Counted from the stretch's first letter, positions 9,048 to 17,755 are shown. The stretch is DNA of 64,000 bases from Streptomyces sp. DG1A-41 (GCF_037055355.1 NZ_CP146350.1:3061001-3125000), one strand, 5' to 3'. The notes: a model not told the origin generated them from the letters alone. Numbers and translations: made by a program.

Positions 9048-10403
9048 TCAGAACTTGTTGAGCAACTGCCCGTAGATACCGAACGCCCCGATGGCGAGCG
9101 GGAAGAGCCCGATCACGCCGAGGGACTCGATCAGGTCGGCGAACCTGCGCAGCCGCACCCGGACGTGGTCGGGCGGCTCGATGCCCAGGGCCAGCAGCGG
9201 CAGCAGTGCCGCGGCCCCCAGCAGCACCAGCGCACCGGCGCCCCCGGCGTGGTCCAGCCACAGCACGGCGAGGCGTACGACGAGCAGCGCGGCCGCCGCG
9301 AACAGCGCCACGACCTCGGCGACCAGGGGGAAGGCCCGCGCCCTGGACAGCAGGACGACGGCCACGAGCGAGGCGAGGCCCACCGTCCAGACGGTCGGCT
9401 CCTTCGCGGTGGTCAGCATCCAGCCGCCGAGGGCGGCCGACGCCGCGGTGACGACGGTGGCGAGGGCGAGCCCGCGGTGGGTGGCGGCGAGGGCGTTGGC
9501 GACCTGGTGGCGGCTCACGGACGTCCCCGTGGAGCGCTTGTCGTCCAGGGCGGTGAGTCCCGAGGCCATCAGCGCGAACCGGGGCAGCAGCCCGAGCAGG
9601 ATGATGGAGAACACTGCCATCACGGCGCCGATCCGGTCCGCCCGGTCCTGGAGGAGGGCGACGGTCTCCCACACCAGGGCGACGACGACGATCGCCCCGG
9701 CCCCGATCAGCCCGCCCTTGCCGAGCGGCGAGCAGTAGGCCAGCAGCACGAGGGTGACCACCAGTGCGGCGGCGACACCGGCCAGCCGGGCCGTCCCGCC
9801 CCAGTCGTAGGCGTCGGCGGCGGTCCAGGCGGTCAGCAGGCCGAGCCCGCCGGCGGCGAGCAGCAGCGCGCTGGCCAGGCCCTGGTTGCCCCGGCCGATC
9901 CGGGCGATGGCCGCGCCGGCGATCAGGAACAGGGCGGTGACGACCGCGAGTCCCGTGGTGACGGACTCCAGGGAGAACTCCTGCCGGGCCAGGACGGCCG
10001 CGGCCACGGCGAACACCACGGTGGCCACACCGGCGCTGACGCGGCGGGCGGCCGGGCGCCAGCGCCAGGTCCGCAGGTCGAGGTCGTCCGCGACCTGATC
10101 GGTGACGTCGTGCACGACCGGCGCCGGCGGTGCGGCATGGGCCCGGACGAGGCGGAGTACGGCGCCGTCGGGCACCTCGGCCGACGCCAGCGTCGCGTCA
10201 TGGGGCAGCGCCGAGCCGTCGGAGGTGATCAGCTGCCGGGTAGTCGGCCGGGTGGCGGCCCGGTCGTCCAGCAACTGGAGTATGTCGGGGAGCAGTTGGC
10301 CGATCGGTGTGTCCGACGGCAGGACCAGGTCGGCTCGCCGTCGCTCGCCGATCAGGGTGACCCGGCTCAGCTGGGTCCGAGACATCGTTGCTGCGCTCAC
10401 CAC
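9048..10403 (-). CDS. eccD: type VII secretion integral membrane protein EccD
   Basis: A 451-residue membrane core subunit. The first 100 residues fit the ubiquitin-like EccD N-domain (TLIGERRRADLVLPSD through GAVLRLVRA). Eleven hydrophobic helices follow from about residue 125, as in mycobacterial EccD, with the cytosolic loop between helices 6 and 7. EccD forms the bulk of the membrane pore complex. The start is uncertain: GTG codons at 10403 and 10400 and an ATG at 10385 (MSRTQLSR) are in frame. GGTGAG upstream can serve more than one of them, and the ATG would give 445 residues. It lies 76 bases downstream of the small membrane protein gene and 76 upstream of the MinD-like gene, all one direction. 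Confidence 0.92.
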   Translation of the reverse strand: MVSAATMSRTQLSRVTLIGERRRADLVLPSDTPIGQLLPDILQLLDDRAATRPTTRQLITSDGSALPHDATLASAEVPDGAVLRLVRAHAAPPAPVVHDVTDQVADDLDLRTWRWRPAARRVSAGVATVVFAVAAAVLARQEFSLESVTTGLAVVTALFLIAGAAIARIGRGNQGLASALLLAAGGLGLLTAWTAADAYDWGGTARLAGVAAALVVTLVLLAYCSPLGKGGLIGAGAIVVVALVWETVALLQDRADRIGAVMAVFSIILLGLLPRFALMASGLTALDDKRSTGTSVSRHQVANALAATHRGLALATVVTAASAALGGWMLTTAKEPTVWTVGLASLVAVVLLSRARAFPLVAEVVALFAAAALLVVRLAVLWLDHAGGAGALVLLGAAALLPLLALGIEPPDHVRVRLRRFADLIESLGVIGLFPLAIGAFGIYGQLLNKF

Positions 10404-10479
10404 TCACCGGAACCTATCATCGCGTTTTTTCCGCCACGGCCGCGCTCCGATCCGCTCGCGACGGCCGTGCACGCCCCGT

Positions 10480-10791
10480 TCACTGTTTCTCCGCACTCTT
10501 GCCGCCGGCACCGCTCGCGGAGGCGCTGGGCGTCGGGTTGTACAGCTGCTCCTGCTGCTGTTGCTGCTTCTTCTCCTCGGCCTTCTGCTTCGCCAGCGTG
10601 GCCTGGAGGAAGGACCAGCCGATGCAGCCGGCGCAGAGTACGGCGGCGATCGCGATGCCCGCGAACATCTTGCCGAACCGCTCGTCCGCCGTCCGTCGCG
10701 CGCGCTGCGTGCCGAACAGCAGCGCGTCGCGCATCCGGCGCCGGCGCACCGCCACCGACTCCAGCAGCTGGCTGTCGTAGTCCCGTGCCAT
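10480..10791 (-). CDS. small single-pass membrane protein of the type VII locus
   Basis: A 103-residue protein with a basic N-terminal cytosolic part (about 43 residues), one membrane helix (roughly 44-64, GIAIAAVLCAGCIGWSFLQA), and then a charged coiled stretch with a run of Gln and a Ser/Ala/Gly tail. AGGA lies ahead of the ATG at 10791. I do not recognise a named domain. The position directly before eccD and the bitopic topology suggest an accessory component of the secretion complex. EccB and EccE, which are also anchored proteins, are much larger, so this is not a replacement for either. Confidence 0.75.
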   Translation of the reverse strand: MARDYDSQLLESVAVRRRRMRDALLFGTQRARRTADERFGKMFAGIAIAAVLCAGCIGWSFLQATLAKQKAEEKKQQQQQEQLYNPTPSASASGAGGKSAEKQ

Positions 10792-10821
10792 TCAGTCGTC
10801 CTGTGCCTTGTTGATGCGTGG

Positions 10822-11277
10822 TCAGTCGTCCGGGGCCAGGCCCAGGCGCTTCCGCATGACGGCGTACTTCCGCGTGAGCCGCCGGGCGGTGTGCTCGTCG
10901 AGTGCGGCGAGGCGGTGGGGGTCGGCGTTGTGCGCGAGGTCGGCGGCCTTGACCAGCCGGGCGCCCGGGGTGGCCAGGATCCGGTGTGCGTACGCCTCCG
11001 GCTCCTCGTCCGGCCGCCTGGTCATGGCCCGTACGACGTCCTTGGTCTGCTGCGTGAGGGCGGCGGCGTCGAGCCACTCCTCGCTGAGGACGCCGTCCTC
11101 CAGCGCGTCGTGCAGCCAGGCGGCGGCCACCAGCTCGTCGTTCCCTCCCCGGGCGCGCACGCCTTCGGCGACGGCCGACAGGTGTTCGGCGTACGGCCGA
11201 CCGGCCTTGTCCGTCTGCCCGGCGTGCGCGGCGCGAGCGACGGCCTCGACGTCGGCGAGACTCATCTCCTGCGGCAT
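10822..11277 (-). CDS. RSH/MESH1-like HD-domain hydrolase
   Basis: A 151-residue cytosolic HD protein covering essentially one hydrolase domain. The metal and catalytic signatures of the RelA/SpoT-homologue hydrolase fold are visible: H32 in the first helix pair, H56-D57 followed by E60-D61 (WLHDALED), and KAADLAHN near residues 112-119, matching the KxADxxHN motif. There is no synthetase, TGS or ACT domain, so it resembles stand-alone MESH1-type small alarmone hydrolases. The activity on (p)ppGpp is inferred. AGGGGG precedes the ATG at 11277. It sits inside the secretion operon between the immunity-family genes and the small membrane protein, 30 bases from the latter. That is an unusual place and could link export to the stringent response. 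Confidence 0.8.
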   Translation of the reverse strand: MPQEMSLADVEAVARAAHAGQTDKAGRPYAEHLSAVAEGVRARGGNDELVAAAWLHDALEDGVLSEEWLDAAALTQQTKDVVRAMTRRPDEEPEAYAHRILATPGARLVKAADLAHNADPHRLAALDEHTARRLTRKYAVMRKRLGLAPDD

Positions 11278-11361
11278 GCGATCCCCCTAGCTTCGCTTCC
11301 GCAACATAAGACACGAACGCGCCACGCGAACAACCGGGGTGCGGCTCTCCCCCACGCGTCT

Positions 11362-12567
11362 TCACACACCGCCCGACAGCCCCGTCACGATCATGAAGAG
11401 CACCCACAGTGCGGGGAGGAGCGCGATGTACGCCCGGGGCCGTCGCCGCACGGGTACGCCGGGGTCGTAGCGCGGGCCGAGCGTGCCCGGCCCCGGCGCG
11501 GGGAGTTCCTTCACCTTGCGCACGGCCAGGACGTTGCGGACCAGCGTCAACGGCGCGAAGAGGAAGAGGGAGAGGGGGCTCCACCAGCCCCAGGCGAGCG
11601 TGTGGGTGGTCAGCGCGCGGTACACGGCCAGCCCACAGGTCATGCACATCGGACCGTCCGTCTTCCGGAACCCCATGAGGACGACGAGGCCGCGGTGCGC
11701 GCGGAACGCGACGTCTGCGGCGGGAGAACCTCCGCAGAACCTGCACATGGGGAAGGACGGATCCGGGGGCTCGGGGAGGTCCGGATGCGGGAGGCGGCGG
11801 TCCCGGCCGCTGTCGGACGAGGCGTCGGCCGGGGCAGAGGGCAGCGCGGGCTGCTCGGCGGGAGGGTCGGCGTACCAGGCGCGGAGGGAGTCGGCGACGG
11901 CGTCCAGGAGGCCGCTCTTGAGGGCCTTGTCGATGGTCCCGTCGCAGAACTTCTCCCCGCGCACCACGGCGGTGGCGGCCCGCACGGCGTCGGCGGGCCG
12001 CAGCCCGCCCTCCGGCCGGAGCGTGGGCATGGGGTTGTCCATCCAGCGGTGCTCGGGCGTGACGGCACCGACGCGGTGGAGGGCGTGGACGGCCCGGTGC
12101 ACCCCCTCGCTGTACTTGGGGAACGGCACGTGGATGGCACCGCTCGGCGACTTCTGCCCACCGCCCCACTGCACGTCCCGGTCCTCGTCCGTGAGCGCGT
12201 CGAAGGCGTCGGCGAGTTCCCGCCACGCCTCGGCGTCGTCACGGTCGAGCTGGGCGAGGAGGCGCTGGTCGTCGGCCGGGGTGACGATGCGGGCGAGTTC
12301 CTCGACGGCGGCGGCGTCGGCGGCCTCGGTGACGGGTCCTACGCCGGGTTCGTGGCTGAGCAGGTGGAGGACGCCTAGTGGGGTGAGCCCGCGCTCACGA
12401 GCCTCACGGATCCGGCGGTACCACTCCGTCCCCGCGTGGTAGGCACTGCTGCTGCTCGCCCGCCGGTTGATCCACTCGACGTCGTCGGCGCCGGGCTCGA
12501 CCCAGGCGTATCCGACCACCTCGCCGTCGGGGGCGGTGACGGAGATGTGGTGCACGGGGTCGGTCAT
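11362..12567 (-). CDS. immunity-family paralogue with DUF6508-like, zinc-ribbon and membrane segments
   Basis: A 401-residue multi-part protein. Residues 1-95 repeat the pattern of the small proteins upstream: ISVTAPDGEVVGYAWVE, then EWYRRIREARERGLTPLGVLHLL, then a DAAAVEELARI tail. Residues 105-230 look like the DUF6508 type (AWRELADAFDAL, VPFPKYSEGVHRAVHAL). C275/C278 and C308/C311 form two CxxC pairs, probably one zinc ribbon. Hydrophobic segments near 325-345 and 380-397 suggest membrane attachment. An in-frame GTG at 12603 overlaps the previous stop and would add 12 residues. ATG 12567 is preferred because a GAG lies ten bases before it, although the ribosome site is weak. As a fused member of the tandem family it may be a membrane-bound immunity or accessory protein. 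Confidence 0.65.
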   Translation of the reverse strand: MTDPVHHISVTAPDGEVVGYAWVEPGADDVEWINRRASSSSAYHAGTEWYRRIREARERGLTPLGVLHLLSHEPGVGPVTEAADAAAVEELARIVTPADDQRLLAQLDRDDAEAWRELADAFDALTDEDRDVQWGGGQKSPSGAIHVPFPKYSEGVHRAVHALHRVGAVTPEHRWMDNPMPTLRPEGGLRPADAVRAATAVVRGEKFCDGTIDKALKSGLLDAVADSLRAWYADPPAEQPALPSAPADASSDSGRDRRLPHPDLPEPPDPSFPMCRFCGGSPAADVAFRAHRGLVVLMGFRKTDGPMCMTCGLAVYRALTTHTLAWGWWSPLSLFLFAPLTLVRNVLAVRKVKELPAPGPGTLGPRYDPGVPVRRRPRAYIALLPALWVLFMIVTGLSGGV

Positions 12568-12595
12568 GTTGTTGTTCTCGTGGGTCGGCCGGGGC

Positions 12596-12871
12596 TCAGC
12601 CACCGGGGGGCTGCTCTTTCAGCGCGGCAAGCGTCGGTGCCTCGGTGAGCGAGCCCGGAACCGCGTGGCTCCGCTCGCTGTCGTTCGCGCCGCGCGCCAC
12701 TTCGGCGAGGAGAACGGTGGGGGCGAGCTGTCGGGCCTTGCCGGCGCGCAGAGCCCGCACCCACCTGCCACCGGCGTTGACGGCGTCGGCCGACAGCCCC
12801 GACGGCACGATCCGGCCGACCGCGTCGTCCTCTTCCCCGAAGCGCGAGTTGGTCGGCTCTTCGTTAGTCAC
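12596..12871 (-). CDS. internally shortened immunity-family paralogue
   Basis: Ninety-one residues beginning MTNEEPTNSRFGEED at a GTG that overlaps the stop of the preceding gene by eight bases. It shares the N-terminal NSRF.ED motif and the C-terminal part (NAGGRWVRALRAGKAR, VPGSLTEAPTLAALKE) with the neighbouring 133-residue proteins. It lacks roughly 40 central residues, where those carry the beta-rich VVDKEGGGVLGYVWA segment. It therefore looks like an internally deleted copy. It remains an open frame with coupled translation, so it may be expressed, but the missing core makes an intact function doubtful. Confidence 0.6.
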   Translation of the reverse strand: MTNEEPTNSRFGEEDDAVGRIVPSGLSADAVNAGGRWVRALRAGKARQLAPTVLLAEVARGANDSERSHAVPGSLTEAPTLAALKEQPPGG

Positions 12872-13679
12872 CCTGGGCCAGGGCCTCGACGGCGGCGGCG
12901 TTCGGGGCGTCGGCGAGGGAACCGGGCAGGGGGCGGCTTCGGCCGCCGGGCTGGGGGTCGCCGTACAGCTCCACGAGTGTCTGAGTCGGGCGGAGGCCGC
13001 GCGCCTTTCCCTCCCGCAGGCGCATGATCCAGGGCATGCCTGCGTTCACCGCACGGGGGCCGCCCGCCTTGCGCGGTTCATAGGCTGCGGCGTCGTCCGC
13101 GTCAGCCCAGACGTACCCGAGGACCGAGCTGTTCTCCTTGTCCACCACGGTGAAGTACTGCACCGGGTTCTCGGTCCAGTCCTGGTACCGCGCCGGTCCG
13201 CCCGGCTTCTCCCTGAACTGCAGGTCTTCTTCGAAGCGCGAGTTCATCGGCTGTCCGTTACTCACTCTGTGCCAATACCCACTCTGTGCCAAGGCCTCGA
13301 CGGCAGCGGAGTTCGGGGCGGCGGTGAGGGAATTCGGCACGGGACGGCCGCTGCCGCCCGGTTCCGGGTCGGCCAGGAATTTAGCGAGGGCCTCGGACGG
13401 ACGGAGTCCCCGCTTCTTGGCATCGCGCAGCCGATGGATCCAGGAAATGCCCGCGTTGACCCCTCGGCCCCCAGCGCCTTGCCGTGGTTCATAAGCGGCG
13501 GCGTCGCCCTCATCGCTTGCCCATACGTAGCCGAGGACTGCCCCTCCTTGCTTGTCCACGACGGTGAAATACTGCACTGACTTGTCCGTCCGGTCTTGGT
13601 ATCGCGGCGGACCACCTGGCTCTTCCTCAAACCACATGTCTTCAGCAAAGCGTGGGTTGATCGGTCGTTCACTGCTCAT
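12864..13679 (-). CDS. two-domain putative immunity protein (in-frame fusion of two tandem paralogues)
   Basis: A 271-residue protein from ATG 13679 (MSSERPINPRF), seven bases after the previous stop and preceded by AGGAA. Residues 1-138 and 139-271 are two copies of the same domain. Each has an NPRF.ED start, a TVVDK...VLGYVWA hairpin segment, a W..RLR.AK.RGL.P helix and a P.SL..APN..AVEALAQ end. The first copy should end with Ala-Gln-Ser-Glu-stop. A 17-bp direct duplication at the junction shifts the frame and runs it into the old GTG start of the second copy (13265). Without it, two separate 133-residue genes would remain. No signal peptide or membrane helix is visible. Position after the toxin gene suggests cytosolic immunity; that is inference. 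Confidence 0.7.
   Translation of the reverse strand: MSSERPINPRFAEDMWFEEEPGGPPRYQDRTDKSVQYFTVVDKQGGAVLGYVWASDEGDAAAYEPRQGAGGRGVNAGISWIHRLRDAKKRGLRPSEALAKFLADPEPGGSGRPVPNSLTAAPNSAAVEALAQSGYWHRVSNGQPMNSRFEEDLQFREKPGGPARYQDWTENPVQYFTVVDKENSSVLGYVWADADDAAAYEPRKAGGPRAVNAGMPWIMRLREGKARGLRPTQTLVELYGDPQPGGRSRPLPGSLADAPNAAAVEALAQGD
13259..13292. repeat. 17-bp tandem direct duplication at a gene junction
   Basis: TACTCACTCTGTGCCAA (13259-13275) is followed at once by TACCCACTCTGTGCCAA (13276-13292), differing at one base. Seventeen is not a multiple of three. On the minus strand this removes the TAA of the first paralogue from frame and joins it to the next paralogue's GTG. Confidence 0.9.
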
Positions 13680-13686
13680 GAGTTTC

Positions 13687-14088
13687 CTACTCACCTTGAG
13701 CCAGCGCCTTGACCACATCAGCGTTCGGGGCGTCGGTGAGAGAACCCGGCAGTACCCGCCCTCGGTTTCCCTCCGGGTTGGACAGCATCTCCGAGAGAGC
13801 CACCGACGGGGAGAGGCCCCGCTCCTTGGCTTCCTGGAGCCTGGCGTGCCAGTGACCGCCCTCGGCGAGAGCCCGGCCGCCAGCGGCCTGGCTCGGTGCC
13901 CATGCAGCGGCGTCGTCCTCGTCACCCGCCCACACGTACCCGAGGACCCCGCCGCCCTCCTTGTCGACCACCGTCAGGTACCGCACCGGTTTGTCCGTCC
14001 GGGTCCGGTACTTCGGTGGCCCCTGCGCCACTAGATCGAAGTGCACATCCTCGGCGAAGCGCGGATTGATCGGTCGCTCACTGCTCAT
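13687..14088 (-). CDS. single-domain putative immunity protein
   Basis: A 133-residue soluble protein starting MSSERPINPRFAEDVHF at ATG 14088; an in-frame ATG nine bases upstream is less well placed for the GGAC before 14088. It is the clearest single-copy example of the local family. It has an N-terminal NPRFAED motif, the beta segment VRYLTVVDKEGGGVLGYVWAG, the helix WHARLQEAKERGLSP, and the end VLPGSLTDAPNADVVKALAQGE. It is the first gene after the ADP-ribosyltransferase toxin (41 bases), the usual position for a cognate immunity gene in polymorphic toxin systems. I do not recognise a named family. The immunity role follows from position and tandem duplication, not from a known domain. Confidence 0.7.
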   Translation of the reverse strand: MSSERPINPRFAEDVHFDLVAQGPPKYRTRTDKPVRYLTVVDKEGGGVLGYVWAGDEDDAAAWAPSQAAGGRALAEGGHWHARLQEAKERGLSPSVALSEMLSNPEGNRGRVLPGSLTDAPNADVVKALAQGE

Positions 14089-14129
14089 GAAGTCCACAAT
14101 CCCTTAACTCTGCCTGATCCTCAATGCGA

Positions 14130-16916
14130 CTACTGCTTCGGCCTCGGCAGCACTTCTCCGTAAACATGCCACTTGCCGTGCGCCTCGTCGAAGAACACGC
14201 GCGTCACCTTGTACTCGGAGCCCTTTGCCAGGAGCAACTCGCGTTCTCCTGGATAGTCGGAAAGGTGGTCGATCCACAGGGCGGGAGTGTCCTTCGGAAC
14301 CCGTAGGTGCATCCACACCGGATTCTCATCGAACGGAGGCGGCGGCGTCTTCCCGAGTGCGGTGGAGGTGAACGCCTTGTCGTCGAAGGTCCCACCGAGC
14401 ATGTCGAGCGGTGAGTCGATCGGGAGGCCGTCGACCTTGATGTGACCGACCCCTGTACCACGCACCACCATGATGTCCTCCGGCACTGGACGGGTGCCCA
14501 TGACCTTGTCCATCTCGGAGATGGTGTACTTGAGTGAGTCGTCCACTTCGTCGCCGAAGCGCAAGTGGGAGTTGATCTGTGTGTACGCATCGCCGCTGTA
14601 CGTCTTCAGCGCCTGCTGCGACTCCGCAGGCAGGTCGTCCAGGAAGTCGTTCCAGTAAGCATTTCCGTACGCCAGCCCCGCTTTGTTGCTCACACTGGGG
14701 GCGGGGTTCGTGCCGCGCGCCAGTTCCGCCTCGGCCACCGCGTGCTTCTCGGCGTCGCTGAGCGCGTCGAACTGCGCGGCCGACATAGTCGGCTTGTACT
14801 CGAACGGCTCGCCTGCCCCGCTGTGCCCCGACGTGTCTGCGCCCTGGTGGCCCGGAGCGACTGGGGCGTCGGTGCCGTGGTGTGCGGCGGCATCCGCCGC
14901 ATCGTGTCCGGTGTCCCCATGGTCGCCGGCGTGCGCCGCGTCGTCCGCGTGGCCGGCACCGTGCGAGGCGTCGTCCCCGTGCCCGGCGCCGTGCGAGGCG
15001 TCGTCGGCATGACCGGTGCCGGGAGCCTCGGGGCCCGTACCGTGACCGCCGGTGCCGGGGACGTCGTGGCCGCCCGGGTGGGGCGTGGTCGGGACGTCGT
15101 TCGCCGGGCTCGTGGCCTGGTGGTACCACGGCGTCGGTGAACCAGGGTGAGCACCGCTGCCGGGAACGTCGGAGCCACCCGTGTGCGGCGCCGGCGGGAC
15201 GTCGTGCACCGGGTTGGCGCCAGTGGTCTGGCTGTACCAGGGAGTCCCCGTCCCGGGGTGACCGCCCGTGTGCGGTGTGGTGGTCGGGGTCGTGTCGTAC
15301 GACGAGGGCTGAGGTGCCTGGTCGTACGCCGACGGGGCCGGTGCGTGGTCGTAGGTGCCCGGCGACGGCGCGTGGCCGTACGGGGACGCGGACGGCGTGT
15401 GGCCGTACGGCGAGCCGGTCGGCGTGTGGTCGTACGTGGACGGCGCGGGCGTCGGGTCGAAGGCGCCGCCCGGGGTGTGGGTCGGGGCCGTGGGGGGCGA
15501 ATGGTAGTGGCCGGCTTGGGCCGCGTTGTCCACGGTGTGCGCGGCCGCGTCGGTGCTCGCGTGGGCGCCCGCGTACGACGGTGTCTGGGCGCCCTGCGTC
15601 GTCCAGTGGGCCGGAAGCGTGGGGGTGGTGCCGTGCGGAACCGTCGGGGTGTTTCCGTGCGGGACCGTCGGGCTGGTGCCGTGGGGAACCGGTGTCGTGT
15701 CGATCGTGCCGTTGGGCGCGACGAGGTTGCCGTTCGAGGCCAGCTGGTGGCCGTCGGGGAGGTGGACCGAGCCGTCGGGGAGCGTGGGGATGTCGATGGT
15801 GCCGACACCCTTCAACCCCTTGGTGATGTCGCCGATCTTCGACAGGCCGGCGCCCGCGCCCTTGGCGATGTAGGTCATCGGGTCGATGACCCGGCCGGCC
15901 TTGCCCGCCACCGACAGCGCCTTGGCGACCGCGCCGGCCTTGCCCGCACCCGCCGCCGCACCACCCGCGCCGCCGGTGAAGACCGTGGTCAGCACGTTGA
16001 AGGTGACCGCACCCGCGGCGCGGGCGGGGTTCTTGCCCCACTCGTCCCACGCCACCAGCGCCTTGCCCGTCTCCTTCATCGCCGTACGCGAATCACGCAG
16101 CCAGGAGGGCAGCTCCTTGTCCGACGCCGTCCAGAAATATGCGTTCGCCCCGGGGATCGCGGTGATCACCAGGCCGGTCGCGAGCTGAGCCAGGCCCTTC
16201 CAGGCCTGGCCCATCGCGTCCCAGCCGCCGAAGCCCACCAGGGTGCCCAGGCCCTTGATCGTGCCCCACACACCGTCGACGATCAGCCCGTCCCACACGA
16301 AGGACTTCACCCAGTGGCCGACCTCGTACCACTTGTGCTTCTCCTCCACCGGGTCACCCCAGGGAAGTTTGGCGTCCTTCATGTCGTCGGCGTTGAAGCC
16401 GTACTGGTTCTTCTTCTCCGAACCGTCCCCGGCCACCATCTGCGTCCCGCCCCACAGAGCGGTGATCTTGTTGTGGCAGGTCCGCTCCGCCGCCCAGAAC
16501 GCCGCCACCGTCGCGGTGATGTCATCACGCAGCCGGTTGTGCTCGTCGACCTTGTCCTCGTCGTACTCCCACTCGTCATCGTCCTTCACGGAGTCGACGA
16601 AGGTCTGCGCCTTGGCCTTCAGCTCCTTCAACTTCGTGACGAGCGGCTTGACCTCGATGGCGTACGACGACAGCGCACCCGAGACCGTCTCCAGGTCGGT
16701 GGCGAAGTGGTCGGCCTTCTCCTTCACCGGCTTCGTCGTGGCGAACAACTGCTCCGCCTCCGGAGCCTGGTAATACGCCGACAACCCCTGAAACCTGGAG
16801 TGGATGTCACCACCGGCATCCCGGACATGACCGGCATCCTTCTTCAGGTCCGCGTAGTCGGTCTCCAACTGCTCCAGGTTCCCGGTGAACTCGGGGATCT
16901 TCTCCGGCTGGATCAC
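14130..16916 (-). CDS. type VII-secreted polymorphic toxin with C-terminal ADP-ribosyltransferase domain
   Basis: A 928-residue protein. Residues 1-130 are helical and resemble long WXG/LXG targeting regions. Residues 200-350 include Gly/Ala-rich hydrophobic stretches, and 390-690 form a Pro/Thr/His/Gly/Asp linker with repeated YDH.P, PYGH.P and [10 protein letters not shown] units. The last 160 residues match the R-S-E class of mono-ADP-ribosyltransferases: R819 in MVVRGTG, S851 in FTSTA, and E891-R-E893 in YPGERELLL. The ExE pair is typical of toxins that modify Arg, so an Arg target is likely but unproven. The GTG start overlaps the stop of the DUF6507-like gene by four bases, indicating coupled translation. 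The WXG100-like genes upstream and eccC/eccD downstream support type VII export; candidate immunity genes follow directly. Confidence 0.85.
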   Translation of the reverse strand: MIQPEKIPEFTGNLEQLETDYADLKKDAGHVRDAGGDIHSRFQGLSAYYQAPEAEQLFATTKPVKEKADHFATDLETVSGALSSYAIEVKPLVTKLKELKAKAQTFVDSVKDDDEWEYDEDKVDEHNRLRDDITATVAAFWAAERTCHNKITALWGGTQMVAGDGSEKKNQYGFNADDMKDAKLPWGDPVEEKHKWYEVGHWVKSFVWDGLIVDGVWGTIKGLGTLVGFGGWDAMGQAWKGLAQLATGLVITAIPGANAYFWTASDKELPSWLRDSRTAMKETGKALVAWDEWGKNPARAAGAVTFNVLTTVFTGGAGGAAAGAGKAGAVAKALSVAGKAGRVIDPMTYIAKGAGAGLSKIGDITKGLKGVGTIDIPTLPDGSVHLPDGHQLASNGNLVAPNGTIDTTPVPHGTSPTVPHGNTPTVPHGTTPTLPAHWTTQGAQTPSYAGAHASTDAAAHTVDNAAQAGHYHSPPTAPTHTPGGAFDPTPAPSTYDHTPTGSPYGHTPSASPYGHAPSPGTYDHAPAPSAYDQAPQPSSYDTTPTTTPHTGGHPGTGTPWYSQTTGANPVHDVPPAPHTGGSDVPGSGAHPGSPTPWYHQATSPANDVPTTPHPGGHDVPGTGGHGTGPEAPGTGHADDASHGAGHGDDASHGAGHADDAAHAGDHGDTGHDAADAAAHHGTDAPVAPGHQGADTSGHSGAGEPFEYKPTMSAAQFDALSDAEKHAVAEAELARGTNPAPSVSNKAGLAYGNAYWNDFLDDLPAESQQALKTYSGDAYTQINSHLRFGDEVDDSLKYTISEMDKVMGTRPVPEDIMVVRGTGVGHIKVDGLPIDSPLDMLGGTFDDKAFTSTALGKTPPPPFDENPVWMHLRVPKDTPALWIDHLSDYPGERELLLAKGSEYKVTRVFFDEAHGKWHVYGEVLPRPKQ

Positions 16917-17299
16917 CGCTTACCGACTCCCGGCAGATCCACCGGCGGCGCCTTCAGCGTGTTGCGCTGCGCCTCCGCCGCCATCTCCTCATCACCGTTC
17001 AGATACGCCGTCGTCGCATCCACCGCACCCTGCAACGACTTGCCCGCCCGCGCCGCGACGAACTTCAAGTCCTTCGTCGCATGCTCCGCGTACTGCGACA
17101 ACGCAAGAGCGACCAGGCCACCTTGGGCCTTCTCTCCGCCCTCACCGCCACCCTCGGCCGAGATCGTGCCCGCATGGGTCGCCGCCGACGTCAGATGCTC
17201 ACCGAACGCCGTCGCATACTTCTCCAGCTTCGACGCCGCATCACCCGTCGTCTTCAGCACATGCGAAATACCCTGCGGCTTCAAATCCCAGCCGGGCAC
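16913..17299 (-). CDS. DUF6507-like helical protein, WXG100-related
   Basis: A 128-residue protein starting at a GTG ([19 protein letters not shown]) with GGGGG six bases upstream. It is predicted largely helical and has no signal peptide. The opening WDL.PQG and the Ala-rich helices match what I know as DUF6507, a Streptomyces family found before large type VII substrates. Its stop overlaps the toxin start by four bases, so the two are co-translated and may form a helical pair that presents the toxin to EccC. The partner idea is inferred from LXG toxins, which need small helical partners. Confidence 0.65.
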   Translation of the reverse strand: MPGWDLKPQGISHVLKTTGDAASKLEKYATAFGEHLTSAATHAGTISAEGGGEGGEKAQGGLVALALSQYAEHATKDLKFVAARAGKSLQGAVDATTAYLNGDEEMAAEAQRNTLKAPPVDLPGVGKR

Positions 17300-17361
17300 C
17301 GAAAACCCCCGTCATACACAACTACCGACCACTACAAAAAAACAGACACCCAGCGGCAGAT

Positions 17362-17676
17362 TCAGCCGATGTTGTCCACTGCCGCCTTCGCCCGCTGAAT
17401 CGTCGACTGCGCCGTACCGTCGTTCTTCTCCAGCGTCGTCTTCAGCAGATGAATGATGTTCTTCACCTCTTGCGAGGCGTTGTTCCACCGCTGTTCCTTG
17501 CCGTGATACTCATCCGCCACACCATCCGCCGTGAAGTCGGCCATCGCCGCCTTCACCTGCTTGTCACGCTCGGTGATCAGCGACTCCAGACGGCCGATCA
17601 CCCCCTGAATGTTCGACTGCGCATCCGTCGACGCACCCGTGTCATACGACCGGCGATCCGAACCCGCACCCGCCAT
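17362..17676 (-). CDS. WXG100-like (Esx) secretion substrate
   Basis: A 104-residue helical-hairpin protein starting MAGAGSDRRSYDTG at ATG 17676, with GGGGAG upstream; the longer open frame before it encodes an unlikely hydrophobic leader. Size and two-helix pattern fit WXG100. The turn reads EQRWNNA, keeping Trp but not the Gly of W-x-G. The C-terminal helix carries a late Ala/Lys-rich stretch where export signals reside in this family. It pairs with the next gene upstream, as EsxA/EsxB genes usually do, and probably forms a secreted heterodimer or guides the toxin. Confidence 0.75.
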   Translation of the reverse strand: MAGAGSDRRSYDTGASTDAQSNIQGVIGRLESLITERDKQVKAAMADFTADGVADEYHGKEQRWNNASQEVKNIIHLLKTTLEKNDGTAQSTIQRAKAAVDNIG

Positions 17677-17755
17677 CACACACCACTCCCCGAGAAACCA
17701 AGCAGACAGAAAGAAACCAACAAGGCCGGAGCGTCGACGCCCCGGCAAACGTCAC

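Noticed and set aside
10385..10403. Single definite start for eccD
   Set aside because: Three in-frame starts share one ribosome-site region; the sequence alone does not decide among them.
14900..15500. Repeats possibly suggestive of a CRISPR array
   Set aside because: They are in-frame coding repeats of the toxin linker, without regular spacers.
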